NCBI GenBank assembly: GCA_009827235.1
Contig: SPMW01000002.1
Span: forward strand, 1-64,000
Reading direction: 5' to 3'
Source: Candidatus Campylobacter infans
GTDB taxonomy: Bacteria > Campylobacterota > Campylobacteria > Campylobacterales > Campylobacteraceae
Length of the DNA: 64,000 bases
Positions 40,370-48,778 of the stretch are shown piece after piece. Under the pieces are notes generated by a model that worked only from the letters and a program-made list of their open reading frames with translations, did no database searches and had not been told where the DNA came from. The translations under genes and the position numbers were made by a program. How positions within the stretch are numbered: position 1 is the first letter of the stretch; every line of letters starts with the position of its first letter.

Positions 40370-40738
40370 TTATTTTTTAATAAAAATTAAATCAAACTTA
40401 CTTTTTTTTACCAAAGAACGCTTTTTTTCTATGTTTTGGGCTGGGGTTTTGGTTTGGCTTTTTAGCTCTTCGATTAAAATTTCATATTCATTGATTTGTT
40501 CTTTTAGGCGCAAAATCACATCAACGCCGGCTAAATTCACTCCCAAATCTCGCGTCAAGCATAAAATAGTTTTAATCTTGTCCATATCTTTTTGGCTGTA
40601 TAAACGCATTTTGCCGTCTGTGCGCGATGGTTGTATTAAACCCTCGCGCTCGTATTGTCTTAGGGTTTGTGGATGGATATTTAGCACCTTGGCAACAACG
40701 CTTATTAAAAACACTGGCTCATCATAGTTTTGCTGCAT
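40370..40738 (-). CDS. hspR: Heat-shock repressor HspR (MerR family)
   Basis: A 122-residue MerR-type repressor. The winged helix motif is HPQTLRQYEREGLIQPSRTD, followed by GKMRLYSQKDMDKI and a coiled dimerisation helix; the C-terminus is basic. HspR binds HAIR inverted repeats and represses chaperone genes. It starts one base after cbpA ends, the conserved cbpA-hspR pair, and a HAIR-like site lies upstream of cbpA, so it should regulate itself. Confidence 0.94.
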   Translation of the reverse strand: MQQNYDEPVFLISVVAKVLNIHPQTLRQYEREGLIQPSRTDGKMRLYSQKDMDKIKTILCLTRDLGVNLAGVDVILRLKEQINEYEILIEELKSQTKTPAQNIEKKRSLVKKSKFDLIFIKK

Positions 40739-40739
40739 T

Positions 40740-41639
40740 TTATAGCCTTTCTTGGAGTAGTTTTTTTAGCTCTAAATCAAGAGTATTAACATCTGGTAAA
40801 ACCACGCTCACGCTAAGATATAAATCGCCAAAGATCCCGCTTTTGCGATTTGGCACGCCATAGCCTTTGATGCGGATTTTTTGAGCGTTTTTTGTGCCAG
40901 GGGCGATTTTTAAACTCACATCTTTTTTAAAGGTATGAACGCTTATGCTACCTCCAAAAAGTGCTGTTTTTAACGGCACTTCAAGGTTTGCGTATAAATC
41001 ATCTCCATCGCGTTTAAAATTTTCATCTGTTTTGATTTTTACCATTAAAATAGCATCGCCATTTTGCCCTTTATAACTTCTGCCCTTGCCTTTTAGCCTA
41101 AGTTTTTCGCCATCATTAATGCCTGCTGGGATTTTAAAACTAATGGCAACTCCATTTATATCAATGCTTTTTTTAGCGCCATTTACAGCATCTTCTAAAC
41201 TTATGCTGATTTCATAATTTATATCCAAGCTAGCGCCAGCATTCATTCTATTATTAAAGGCGAAATTTTGCCCACTAAATCCATCAAACTCAAATCCCCC
41301 AAAACCATCTTGGCTAAAACTTGCTCGCTTTTTGCTACTAAAACCGCCACCAAAAATACTATTTAAAATATCATTTATATCAGCGCCATTGCCTTGATAA
41401 AATTTGTGAAAATCTTGCCCGCCAAACATTGAATCGCCGTGCGTGTCGTATTGCTTTCTTTTATTTTCATCGCTTAAAATTTCATAAGCGGCGTTGATTT
41501 CTTTAAATTTTTCTTCGGCACCTTCATCTTTATTTACATCAGGATGATATTTGCGTGCTAATTTGCGGTAGGCTTTTTTGATCTCTTCGCTACTTGCGCC
41601 TTTTTGGACACCTAGGGTTTCGTATAAGCTGTTATTCAT
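40740..41639 (-). CDS. cbpA: DnaJ-like co-chaperone CbpA
   Basis: A 299-residue Hsp40 of the CbpA type. It has an N-terminal J domain with the HPD motif ([20 protein letters not shown]), a Gly/Phe-rich linker (about 75-130) and C-terminal peptide-binding domains; the four Cys repeats of DnaJ are absent. It stimulates DnaK ATPase. First gene of the cbpA-hspR operon, transcribed divergently from htrA. Confidence 0.95.
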   Translation of the reverse strand: MNNSLYETLGVQKGASSEEIKKAYRKLARKYHPDVNKDEGAEEKFKEINAAYEILSDENKRKQYDTHGDSMFGGQDFHKFYQGNGADINDILNSIFGGGFSSKKRASFSQDGFGGFEFDGFSGQNFAFNNRMNAGASLDINYEISISLEDAVNGAKKSIDINGVAISFKIPAGINDGEKLRLKGKGRSYKGQNGDAILMVKIKTDENFKRDGDDLYANLEVPLKTALFGGSISVHTFKKDVSLKIAPGTKNAQKIRIKGYGVPNRKSGIFGDLYLSVSVVLPDVNTLDLELKKLLQERL

Positions 41640-41673
41640 ATTGCTTTTACCTCACTTATAATTTTTGCGCGTG

Positions 41674-41679
41674 ATTATA
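41674..41679 (-). promoter_or_regulatory. -10 box of cbpA-hspR
   Basis: TATAAT on the - strand, 34 bases before the cbpA start. The HAIR-like inverted repeat lies just upstream, at the -35 position, so HspR would block polymerase. Confidence 0.6.
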
Positions 41680-41687
41680 TCATAAAA

Positions 41688-41708
41688 CCTTAGTCAAATT
41701 TACTCAAG
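41688..41708 (-). promoter_or_regulatory. HAIR-like operator for HspR
   Basis: Read on the - strand: CTTGAGT-AAATTTG-ACTAAGG. The HAIR consensus is CTTGAGT-N7-ACTCAAG; the left arm is perfect, the right arm matches five of seven bases, and the spacer is exactly seven. It lies immediately upstream of the -10 box of cbpA-hspR, where autoregulation is expected. Confidence 0.75.
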
Positions 41709-41763
41709 TTTTTAAAATTTTTGGCATTTATTTTACATTTATTTGCGATTTAAGGCTAATTCT

Positions 41764-41769
41764 TATAAT
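41764..41769 (+). promoter_or_regulatory. -10 box of htrA
   Basis: TATAAT, 32 bases before the htrA start codon, with AAGGATTAAAAT as the ribosome binding site. Only about 55 bases separate it from the HAIR-like site of the divergent operon, so the two could share heat control. Confidence 0.55.
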
Positions 41770-41800
41770 TGCAAAACATTTTTTAATAAAGGATTAAAAT

Positions 41801-43216
41801 ATGAAAAAAGCATTTTTATCTTTGTTTATGTGCGGGATTTTAAGCGCGGCTAGCATTAGTTTTAAAGATGCACCTAGCGATTATGCGCGCTCTAATCCGG
41901 CTGATTATGGCGGAGTGCTAAGCTTTTCTAGCTCCATAAGTGCTGCAAAAAAATCAGTAGTAAATATCTCCACATCTCGCACAATCAAAACTAATTTTCA
42001 CGCTCTAAGCCCTTTTAATGATCCGTTTTTTGAAGAATTTTTTGGCTTTAAATTTAATACCCCACAAAATCAAAAAAGCCAAAAAACAAGCGGTTTAGGC
42101 TCAGGCGTGATAATCTCAAATGACGGCTATATCGTAACAAATAACCATGTGGTTGAAGATAGCGATGAAATAAGCGTAACAATGCTAGATAGTTCAAAAG
42201 AATATAAAGCCAAAATCATCGGCACAGATTCTAAAACGGATTTAGCAATTATTAAAATTGAAGGCAAAGATTTTTTAGCCATTAGTTTTGCTGATAGCTC
42301 AAAACTGCTTGAAGGTGATGTTGTATTTGCTATTGGCAATCCTTTTGGAGTAGGCGGGAGCATAAGTCAGGGGATAATCTCGGGCTTAAATAAAAATAAT
42401 ATTGGCTTAAATCAATATGAAGATTTTATCCAAACAGATGCGAGCATTAACCCTGGTAATTCAGGTGGTGCGCTTGTAGATAGTAGGGGCGCGTTAGTTG
42501 GCATAAACTCAGCCATTTTAAGCAGAAGTGGCGGTAATAACGGCATAGGTTTTGCCATACCATCAAATATGGTAAAAGATATAGCCCAAAAGTTAATTAA
42601 AGATGGCAAAATCACCCGTGGCTATATAGGCGTAAGTATTGGCAATCTCACAAACGATCAAAAAGAGCTGTATTTAAATAAAGAAGGCGCTTTAATAATG
42701 AGCGTTCAAGAAGGCAGTCCAGCCGATAAAGCAGGGCTAAAACGCGGAGATTTAATAATTAAAGTAAATGATAAAACAATAGACAGCGCAACCAATCTTA
42801 AAAATTTCATCGGTGCCTTAGAACCACACAGCCAAATAAATATTTCATATGAAAGAGCAAATAAAATTGATAATGTGAGGGTGAAATTAGCAGATTTAGA
42901 TGGCAACTCTTCTAGCATAAGTGCTGGAAATGCTAGTGTTTTTGGGCTAGAAGTAGCTAATCTAACAGATAATATCCGCAAGAAATTTCAAATCTCACAA
43001 AACGCAAAAGGCGTGGTAGTAACAAAAGTAGAAGATAATTCACAAGCTAAAAATGTAGGCTTTATGAAAGGCGATTTAATCGTGCAAGTAAATCAACGCG
43101 CCATTGAAAAAGTAAGCGATTTAAAAGCAGAGCTAACAAACACGCAAACAATCGGCAAACGCTCGATGGTATGGATAATGCGCGGTGAAATGACAATGGG
43201 CTTAGTGCTTAAATAA
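41801..43216 (+). CDS. htrA: Periplasmic serine protease/chaperone HtrA (DegP/DegQ type)
   Basis: A 471-residue exported protease. Signal peptide at about 1-17; trypsin-like domain with catalytic His116 (TNNHVVE), Asp147 (KTDLAII) and Ser221 (NPGNSGGAL); two PDZ domains follow (about 270-360 and 375-471). HtrA degrades or refolds damaged periplasmic proteins, and the secreted form in Campylobacter and Helicobacter cleaves host junction proteins. Divergent from cbpA-hspR, the order known in C. jejuni. Confidence 0.97.
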   Translation: MKKAFLSLFMCGILSAASISFKDAPSDYARSNPADYGGVLSFSSSISAAKKSVVNISTSRTIKTNFHALSPFNDPFFEEFFGFKFNTPQNQKSQKTSGLGSGVIISNDGYIVTNNHVVEDSDEISVTMLDSSKEYKAKIIGTDSKTDLAIIKIEGKDFLAISFADSSKLLEGDVVFAIGNPFGVGGSISQGIISGLNKNNIGLNQYEDFIQTDASINPGNSGGALVDSRGALVGINSAILSRSGGNNGIGFAIPSNMVKDIAQKLIKDGKITRGYIGVSIGNLTNDQKELYLNKEGALIMSVQEGSPADKAGLKRGDLIIKVNDKTIDSATNLKNFIGALEPHSQINISYERANKIDNVRVKLADLDGNSSSISAGNASVFGLEVANLTDNIRKKFQISQNAKGVVVTKVEDNSQAKNVGFMKGDLIVQVNQRAIEKVSDLKAELTNTQTIGKRSMVWIMRGEMTMGLVLK

Positions 43217-43226
43217 TTAGCCTAAA

Positions 43227-43263
43227 AATCTTAAAGCTTTTGGATTAAAAAGGCTTTAAGATT
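43227..43263 (+). terminator. Stem-loop after htrA
   Basis: An 11-bp perfect stem (AATCTTAAAGC / GCTTTAAGATT) with a 15-base loop starts about ten bases after the htrA stop. The tail ATTTAAAATTTT is T-rich but not a pure T run. Confidence 0.5.
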
Positions 43264-43281
43264 ATTTAAAATTTTAAATAT

Positions 43282-43893
43282 ATGAAATTTTATGAGTTTG
43301 AGATTAAAATATTTAAAAAAAATGTAAAACATCTGCGCTTGAAAGTGGCTAAAAATGGCGATATAAGTTTAAATGTGCCACTTTTTACCTCGCAAAAATC
43401 TGCTTTTGAATTTTTAGAATTAAATCTTAGCTGGCTACGCAAAACCACCGCTAAAATCAAGCAAAACTCCATAAACGCAAATGAAATTTTATATAAAGGC
43501 CAAAAATATAAGCTTAGTTTTGATGAAAATATAAATGGCGTAAAGATTTGGCTTTTTAATATCACCGCAAAAGATCAAGCAATCTTACAAGATTATTTAA
43601 TCAAGCAGGCTAAAATTATGCTAAATGCGTATATATCGCATTATGCCAAGCTAATTAATAAGCCAATAAAGCGCGTAAGTTTTAAAAAAATGAAAACGCG
43701 CTGGGGTAGCTGTAATCACAAAAAAGCTTACATCAACTTAAACACCGCGCTAATTCATAAGGATCCAAAATTTGCTGAATATGTGGTGTTACACGAACTA
43801 GCACACTTGCGTTTTAATCATCATCAAAAAAGTTTTTATGATTATATAGCTAGTTTTATGCCAGATTATAAAGAGCGCATAAAACTTGCATAA
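43282..43893 (+). CDS. YgjP-like (DUF45) zinc metallopeptidase
   Basis: A 203-residue protein of the YgjP/WLM-like family. The zinc site HExxH is at 171-175 (VLHELAHLRFNHH), with His181 as a possible third ligand and the characteristic KTRWGSCNHKKAYINLNTAL before it. No signal peptide, so it acts in the cytoplasm. Substrates of this family are unknown. There is no good ribosome binding site before the ATG, and it lies 65 bases after htrA, beyond the stem-loop. Confidence 0.85.
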   Translation: MKFYEFEIKIFKKNVKHLRLKVAKNGDISLNVPLFTSQKSAFEFLELNLSWLRKTTAKIKQNSINANEILYKGQKYKLSFDENINGVKIWLFNITAKDQAILQDYLIKQAKIMLNAYISHYAKLINKPIKRVSFKKMKTRWGSCNHKKAYINLNTALIHKDPKFAEYVVLHELAHLRFNHHQKSFYDYIASFMPDYKERIKLA

Positions 43894-43963
43894 TTTAATA
43901 AAAACTCGCTATAATCGCATTTCTTTCAAATTTTAAATCAGCACCTTAGCCAAAAGAGATAAA

Positions 43964-45031
43964 ATGAAATATAAACTTGATTGTAAAGAAAATTTTAAAG
44001 ATAGCTTGCTTTTTTGGATTGCTCGCTTTGTAAAATATAAACTAACCACACTTTCAAATAAAGAATTACGCGAACCTGCCGTGCTAGCTAGCATAAACTA
44101 CGAACTAACAAAAGGCGTAAAAAATATAAACCAGCTAGATGGCTTAGTAAAAAAAGCTAGAAATGCCGGACTAGCTGGTGTTAATACTTATTTTGCTCCA
44201 CTTAAAAAAATTTATGAAGTTTTGGGTTTTTATGGCTTAAATAGCTTAGCACAAATCGATGAAGAGTTAATTAGCGAAGTGCTTGCAAGCACGACAGGCG
44301 CGCTATCAGATGCTAGCAAAAAAAATTTTCGTATGGCGACAATTAATTTTTTCAAATACCTTAGCCGCCAAAACGATGAAAACGGCAAGGCGCATGTTTA
44401 TGATATAGAGCTAAAAAATTGGGGCGGAATTACTGGCAATAAGGGCGTGAAATTGCCTGAGTTTATGAATGAAGATGAGGTGCATAAATTTTTAAACGCC
44501 ATTGATGAGATGGATTTTAAAAAAAATACCGCTAGAAATCGTTTGATTATTAAGATTATCATTTTTACAGGCATTCGCGTAAGCGAGGCATTAAGTATAA
44601 AAAGGCGCGACATTACAGCAGATGGTGATATATTCACCATTCGCATACGCGCCAAGGGCAACAAATATCGCATTGTGATGATTAAAAGGCATTTGATAGA
44701 GCATTTAATTGATGAAATGGGGATAAATTATGCAAGTAGTGATGGCCTGCTTTTTACAAATTCCAAAGGCACGCATCTTACGCAAGCATATATTAGCCGT
44801 ATTGTCGAGCAGGTGTTGTTTTGTGCTGGGATACGCAAGGAAAAAAACGGCGCGCATATGCTCCGCCATACCTTTGCTACTATGCTTTATAAAAAACAAA
44901 AAGATTTGGTGCTAGTTCAAGAAGCGCTCGGGCATTCTAGCCTTGATACATCGCGCATTTACACGCATTTTGATAGCTCAAAATTACGCATTGCCGCACA
45001 AGTGGCTGAGGATTTGGATAAAAATGCTTGA
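43964..45031 (+). CDS. xerH: Tyrosine recombinase XerH
   Basis: A 355-residue tyrosine recombinase, the single Xer enzyme of Campylobacterota that resolves chromosome dimers at difH with FtsK. Catalytic residues are Arg205 (FTGIRVSEAL), Lys near 232 (RAKGNKYRI), His298 and Arg301 (HMLRHTFAT), His324 (LGHSSLDTS) and Tyr333 (RIYTHF). The N-terminal SAM-like core-binding domain covers about 60-150. It is the last core gene before the accessory clusters. No difH site was identified in the window. Confidence 0.93.
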   Translation: MKYKLDCKENFKDSLLFWIARFVKYKLTTLSNKELREPAVLASINYELTKGVKNINQLDGLVKKARNAGLAGVNTYFAPLKKIYEVLGFYGLNSLAQIDEELISEVLASTTGALSDASKKNFRMATINFFKYLSRQNDENGKAHVYDIELKNWGGITGNKGVKLPEFMNEDEVHKFLNAIDEMDFKKNTARNRLIIKIIIFTGIRVSEALSIKRRDITADGDIFTIRIRAKGNKYRIVMIKRHLIEHLIDEMGINYASSDGLLFTNSKGTHLTQAYISRIVEQVLFCAGIRKEKNGAHMLRHTFATMLYKKQKDLVLVQEALGHSSLDTSRIYTHFDSSKLRIAAQVAEDLDKNA

Positions 45032-45355
45032 AATTTTAAAATTTTAAAGATTAAAATTTTGTTTTAATTAAGGGTTTTTGAGTTTTGCTTTAACTAAGTT
45101 TATATCAAAAATGCCGTTTTTCCCACGCGATTTGCGTGGTAAACACTCTTGCGTAATAGCCGTCTTTGCTAAGATTTTGGATAATTTATAAAGCTTGTAA
45201 GCGCGTGGGTTTTTGGCTTTTTTGCTCGTTTGGCTCACTGCGCAAAGAAACAAAACCAAGTATGGGAATTTCAAAGGTATCTTTTTTTAAGTTGTATTTA
45301 AGTGGTTGGGGGTAAAATACATTCCTTTAAAATTTCTTAATCCAAAGGATACATA
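45032..45355. other. 324-bp region between xerH and the phosphonate cluster, with a short - strand ORF
   Basis: A 68-codon frame (45068-45274, - strand) covers much of it. Its product is very basic (KKAKNPRAYKLYKLSKIL) and has no recognised domain; it is more likely a frame through a non-coding or repeated element than a gene. A small hairpin (CCACGC-GATTT-GCGTGG, 45123-45139) lies in it. Near the right end TAAAAT and AAAGGATACATA supply promoter and ribosome binding site of the radical SAM gene. Confidence 0.45.
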
Positions 45356-46369
45356 ATGTCAAGTGTAATCAAACAAGAATCCACCTCTGCTGGTAGAGTG
45401 GTGAATAACTCCAAAAAAGACATTGATGCCATTTGTGCGAAAAAATATGGACAAAAATGGTATCAATACCGCAAAAAATGGGCTGATGCGTCAAATCACA
45501 TTATGCAAGATTTTCCGCTTTTTGTTCGTTTTGAAAATCAATTTAAATGTAATGCTAGGTGTACTATGTGCGTTCATGGTCATAAGGATTTAAGAGATGA
45601 TTATAAATATGATGGTTATTTGCCCTTTGATGTCTTTAAGAGGCTTGTTGATGAGTGTGATGAACACGGCTGTCCTTCTATTGGTGCTTCTCAAACAAAT
45701 GAACCCCTACTTGACCCTGATATCATCGAAAGGCTTGAGTATTTAAGTAAAAAACCAAGCATTATGGATATACATTTTAACACTAATGCTTCTTTGTTAA
45801 GCGAAGAAAAAAGCAAAAGAATACTTGATACAAATGTTACAAGAATGAATTTTAGTGTTGATGCCATCACAGAAGAAACTTATAAAAAAATTCGTATCGG
45901 GCTTGATTTTAAAACAGTGTTAAAAAATATCGACTCGTTTTTAAATTTACGCGCAAAAATGGGTAAAGAGTTGCCCATTGTTCGTGTTAGCTTTTTATTG
46001 CAAGAAAAAAACAAACACGAGCTTGAAGCCTTTAAGGAATTTTGGGTTGATAAGGTTGATTATGTAGCCGTTCAAAGATATGTGCCTATTTCTCCATTCG
46101 ATGATGAGCGAAGTTACGCAATTAGCGATGCGCCTATTTCTGGTAAGCAAAGCTGTTCTTATCCTTTTGAATCTTTGTTTATCCACGGCGATGGCTTGGT
46201 CGTGCCTTGCGCATCACACAGGGCAAAGCACATTGCTGTTGGCAACATTTATGAAAGCTCTATTTATGATATATGGCATTCAAAGGGTATGGACGAGTTA
46301 AGAAAAGCTCATATAAGCGGGGATTTAAGCAAAACAAAACTTTGTGATACTTGCTTGTTTAAGGGATAA
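45356..46369 (+). CDS. Radical SAM protein with SPASM-type C-terminus
   Basis: A 337-residue radical SAM enzyme. The cluster motif is C65-x3-C69-x2-C72 in KCNARCTMCVHG. The middle holds the usual TIM-barrel strands (HFNTNASLL, TRMNFSVDAITEETYKKI). The C-terminal part has further cysteines (SCSYPF, VVPCASH, KLCDTCLFKG) as in SPASM domains that bind extra iron-sulphur clusters. It is four bases before the PEP mutase gene, so it probably acts on a step of the same pathway, or on the glycan that carries the product. Which reaction it catalyses is unknown. Good RBS (AAAGGATACATA). Confidence 0.85.
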   Translation: MSSVIKQESTSAGRVVNNSKKDIDAICAKKYGQKWYQYRKKWADASNHIMQDFPLFVRFENQFKCNARCTMCVHGHKDLRDDYKYDGYLPFDVFKRLVDECDEHGCPSIGASQTNEPLLDPDIIERLEYLSKKPSIMDIHFNTNASLLSEEKSKRILDTNVTRMNFSVDAITEETYKKIRIGLDFKTVLKNIDSFLNLRAKMGKELPIVRVSFLLQEKNKHELEAFKEFWVDKVDYVAVQRYVPISPFDDERSYAISDAPISGKQSCSYPFESLFIHGDGLVVPCASHRAKHIAVGNIYESSIYDIWHSKGMDELRKAHISGDLSKTKLCDTCLFKG

Positions 46370-46372
46370 GAA

Positions 46373-47677
46373 ATGAAAAAAATCGTTTATGTTCCTATGG
46401 CAGCTGATATTATCCACCCTGGACATTTAAATATCATCAAAGAGGCTTCAAAGCTTGGCTATGTTATCGTTGGGCTTTTTACGGATAAAGCCATAGCAAG
46501 TTACAAAAGAGTGCCTTTTATGAATTATGAACAAAGAAAAATCATCGTTGAGGGCTTAAAAGGCGTTGATGAGGTTGTGCCTCAAGATGAAAAAGAATAC
46601 GACAACAACCTTTTAAAATACAAGCCTCATTATCTAGTTCACGGAGATGATTGGAAAGATGGTCCTTTGGCAAGTAGCAGGGAAAAAGCCATAAAGTTAA
46701 TGGCAAGCTGGAAAGGCGAAGTGATAGAGCCAAAATACACTAAAAACATCTCCTCAACCCAAATCAACAAAAGCTTAAAAGAACTTGGCGTTTTACCTCA
46801 AATTCGCCTTGCGTCTTTACGCAAAATTTTAAACACAAAGCCTATCATTAAAGGCATAGAAGCGCATAGTGGCTTAAGCGCTATGATAGTTGAGAATGCA
46901 AGTATTAAAGATAAAGACGGCATCAATCAAAGCTTTGATGTGATGTGGTTAAGCTCTTTGACAGATAGCAGTTCTAAAGGAAAGCCAGATATTGAATTTG
47001 TGGATTTAACCTCAAGGATTAGCACGGTTAATGACATTTTAGAAGTTTCTACAAAACCTATCATTTACGATGGGGACACAGGCTCACAAATTCCGCATTT
47101 TGCGATGATGGTAAAAAGGCTAGAACGACTTGGCGTGAGTGCTGTTGTGATAGAGGACAAAATGGGCTTAAAGAAAAATTCTTTGCTTGAAGGAGAAGCA
47201 GCCAAACACACACAAGATTCAATAGAAAATTTTTGCGAAAAAATCAAAGCAGGGAAAAAGGCAAGGCTTACAAATGATTTTATGATAATCGCTCGCATTG
47301 AAAGCTTGATTTTGGGTGTTGGAATGGATGATGCCATTAAAAGAGCAAAGGCTTATTTAGAAGCTGGAGCAGACGGCATTATGATACATTCTCGCCAAAA
47401 AGACGGCAAGGAAATTTTAGACTTTTGTAAGCTTTACAATGAGCTTGAAAATCGCAAATTTTTAATGGTCGTGCCTACAAACTATCCATCTTTGAGCGAA
47501 GATGACTTAAAAGAAGCTGGGGTTAATATCATCGTTTATGCAAATCAACTCCTGCGTTCTGCTTACAGTGCTATGCTTGAAACCGCACAAAGCATTTTAG
47601 AGCATAAAAGAGCATTAGAAGCTGATAAAAAATACATTAAAGCCATTGATTTAATCGCACTTATCAAGGAAAATTAA
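46373..47677 (+). CDS. Fusion of cytidylyltransferase-like domain and phosphoenolpyruvate mutase
   Basis: A 434-residue two-domain protein. Residues 1 to about 135 form a TagD-like nucleotidyltransferase with the HxGH motif at 15-18 (HPGH) and ISSTQIN in the place of the ISST signature. Residues from about 145 are PEP mutase: YDGDTGS (232-238) for Mg2+ and PEP, and EDKMGLKKNS (261-270), the EDK-x5-NS mark that separates PEP mutases from lyases. The mutase forms the C-P bond, turning PEP into phosphonopyruvate. The first domain probably activates a phosphonate with CTP. Ends one base before the decarboxylase gene. Confidence 0.93.
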   Translation: MKKIVYVPMAADIIHPGHLNIIKEASKLGYVIVGLFTDKAIASYKRVPFMNYEQRKIIVEGLKGVDEVVPQDEKEYDNNLLKYKPHYLVHGDDWKDGPLASSREKAIKLMASWKGEVIEPKYTKNISSTQINKSLKELGVLPQIRLASLRKILNTKPIIKGIEAHSGLSAMIVENASIKDKDGINQSFDVMWLSSLTDSSSKGKPDIEFVDLTSRISTVNDILEVSTKPIIYDGDTGSQIPHFAMMVKRLERLGVSAVVIEDKMGLKKNSLLEGEAAKHTQDSIENFCEKIKAGKKARLTNDFMIIARIESLILGVGMDDAIKRAKAYLEAGADGIMIHSRQKDGKEILDFCKLYNELENRKFLMVVPTNYPSLSEDDLKEAGVNIIVYANQLLRSAYSAMLETAQSILEHKRALEADKKYIKAIDLIALIKEN

Positions 47678-48778
47678 GTGTTAGATTCTAAAGAATTTGC
47701 CTTATTTTTAAAAGAGCATATAGGGCTTTTTGCTGGTGTGCCTGATAGCCTTTTAAAGCCTTTAAATTCAGCCTTAAATGAGCTTATTAGCCCAAATGAT
47801 TTTTACACAACAGCAAATGAGGGACAAGCCATTGCTTTTGCAAGTGCTTATCATTTAGCTACAAAAAAACTCGCCCTTGTTTATATGCAAAATTCTGGGC
47901 TTGGCAATGCCATAAATCCACTTTTATCCTTAGCTGACGAGCTTGTGTATAAGATTCCTCTTGTGATGTTCATAGGGCTTAGGGGCGGTAAAGATGATGA
48001 GCCTCAACACAAAAAACAAGGACTTGTTACAAAGGATATTTTGCGCTCTTGCGCTATTTCTTATTTTATTTTAAGCAAGGATTTAAATGAGGCTAAAAGT
48101 CAGTGCGAACACGCTTTTAAAGAAAGTTTGCAAAATTCAAAAATCATTGCTGTTTTAGTCGAAAAAGACAGCTTTGCCCCATTTAAAAGCTCTTTAAATT
48201 CTAAAACAACAGCATCAAATTTAAAAAGAGAAGAAGCCATTTCTATCATTTGTGAAAACTATAAAGATGCAAAATTTGTATGCACCACAGGTCATATCGG
48301 ACGAGAATGCTATGATTTACGCGATAAAAAAGGCGAAAAACACAACAATGACTTTTTAGTCGTTGGCTCTATGGGCTTTGCAAGTAGCATTGCCTTTATA
48401 CTTTCAAAATACACAAAAAAACAAATCATTTGTTTAGATGGAGACGGTGCTTTTTTAATGCACCTTGGAGCAGTTTCAAATTTTAAAGGAAGCAAATTCT
48501 TGCATATAGTGCTAAATAATTTTGCTCACGGCAGTGTGGGCGGACAGGCAACAAACGCTAGTAATGTTGATTTTGTACAAATTGCAAAGGCTAGCGGCTA
48601 TGAAATCGCCATTCAAGTAAGCAATGAAAAGGATTTAAAAGAAAAATTAAAAGAGATTGAGGGCAGGAATGGTTTGATATTTATAGAAATTCTTGTCAGC
48701 AAAGAAGCCAGAAAAGATTTGGGTCGCCCAAAGGACATTTTAGCCTTAAAGCAAAAATTTTGCGAAGGTTTAAGATGA
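47678..48778 (+). CDS. Phosphonopyruvate decarboxylase, GTG start
   Basis: A 366-residue thiamine diphosphate enzyme. It drives the unfavourable PEP mutase reaction by turning phosphonopyruvate into phosphonoacetaldehyde and CO2. The N-terminal pyrimidine-binding domain has FAGVPDSLLKPLN and TTANEGQAIAFASAYHLAT (catalytic Glu); the C-terminal TPP motif is CLDGDGAFLMHLGAV followed by NNFAHGSVGGQ. GTG at 47678 starts the protein directly after the PEP mutase stop codon. The next step in known pathways, a 2-aminoethylphosphonate transaminase, has no gene in the window. Confidence 0.94.
   Translation: MLDSKEFALFLKEHIGLFAGVPDSLLKPLNSALNELISPNDFYTTANEGQAIAFASAYHLATKKLALVYMQNSGLGNAINPLLSLADELVYKIPLVMFIGLRGGKDDEPQHKKQGLVTKDILRSCAISYFILSKDLNEAKSQCEHAFKESLQNSKIIAVLVEKDSFAPFKSSLNSKTTASNLKREEAISIICENYKDAKFVCTTGHIGRECYDLRDKKGEKHNNDFLVVGSMGFASSIAFILSKYTKKQIICLDGDGAFLMHLGAVSNFKGSKFLHIVLNNFAHGSVGGQATNASNVDFVQIAKASGYEIAIQVSNEKDLKEKLKEIEGRNGLIFIEILVSKEARKDLGRPKDILALKQKFCEGLR

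Noticed and set aside
43964-45031. Integrase of a mobile island next to the accessory clusters
   Set aside because: The protein fits XerH, the core dimer-resolution recombinase of Campylobacterota. No attachment sites flanking 45032-55356 were found.
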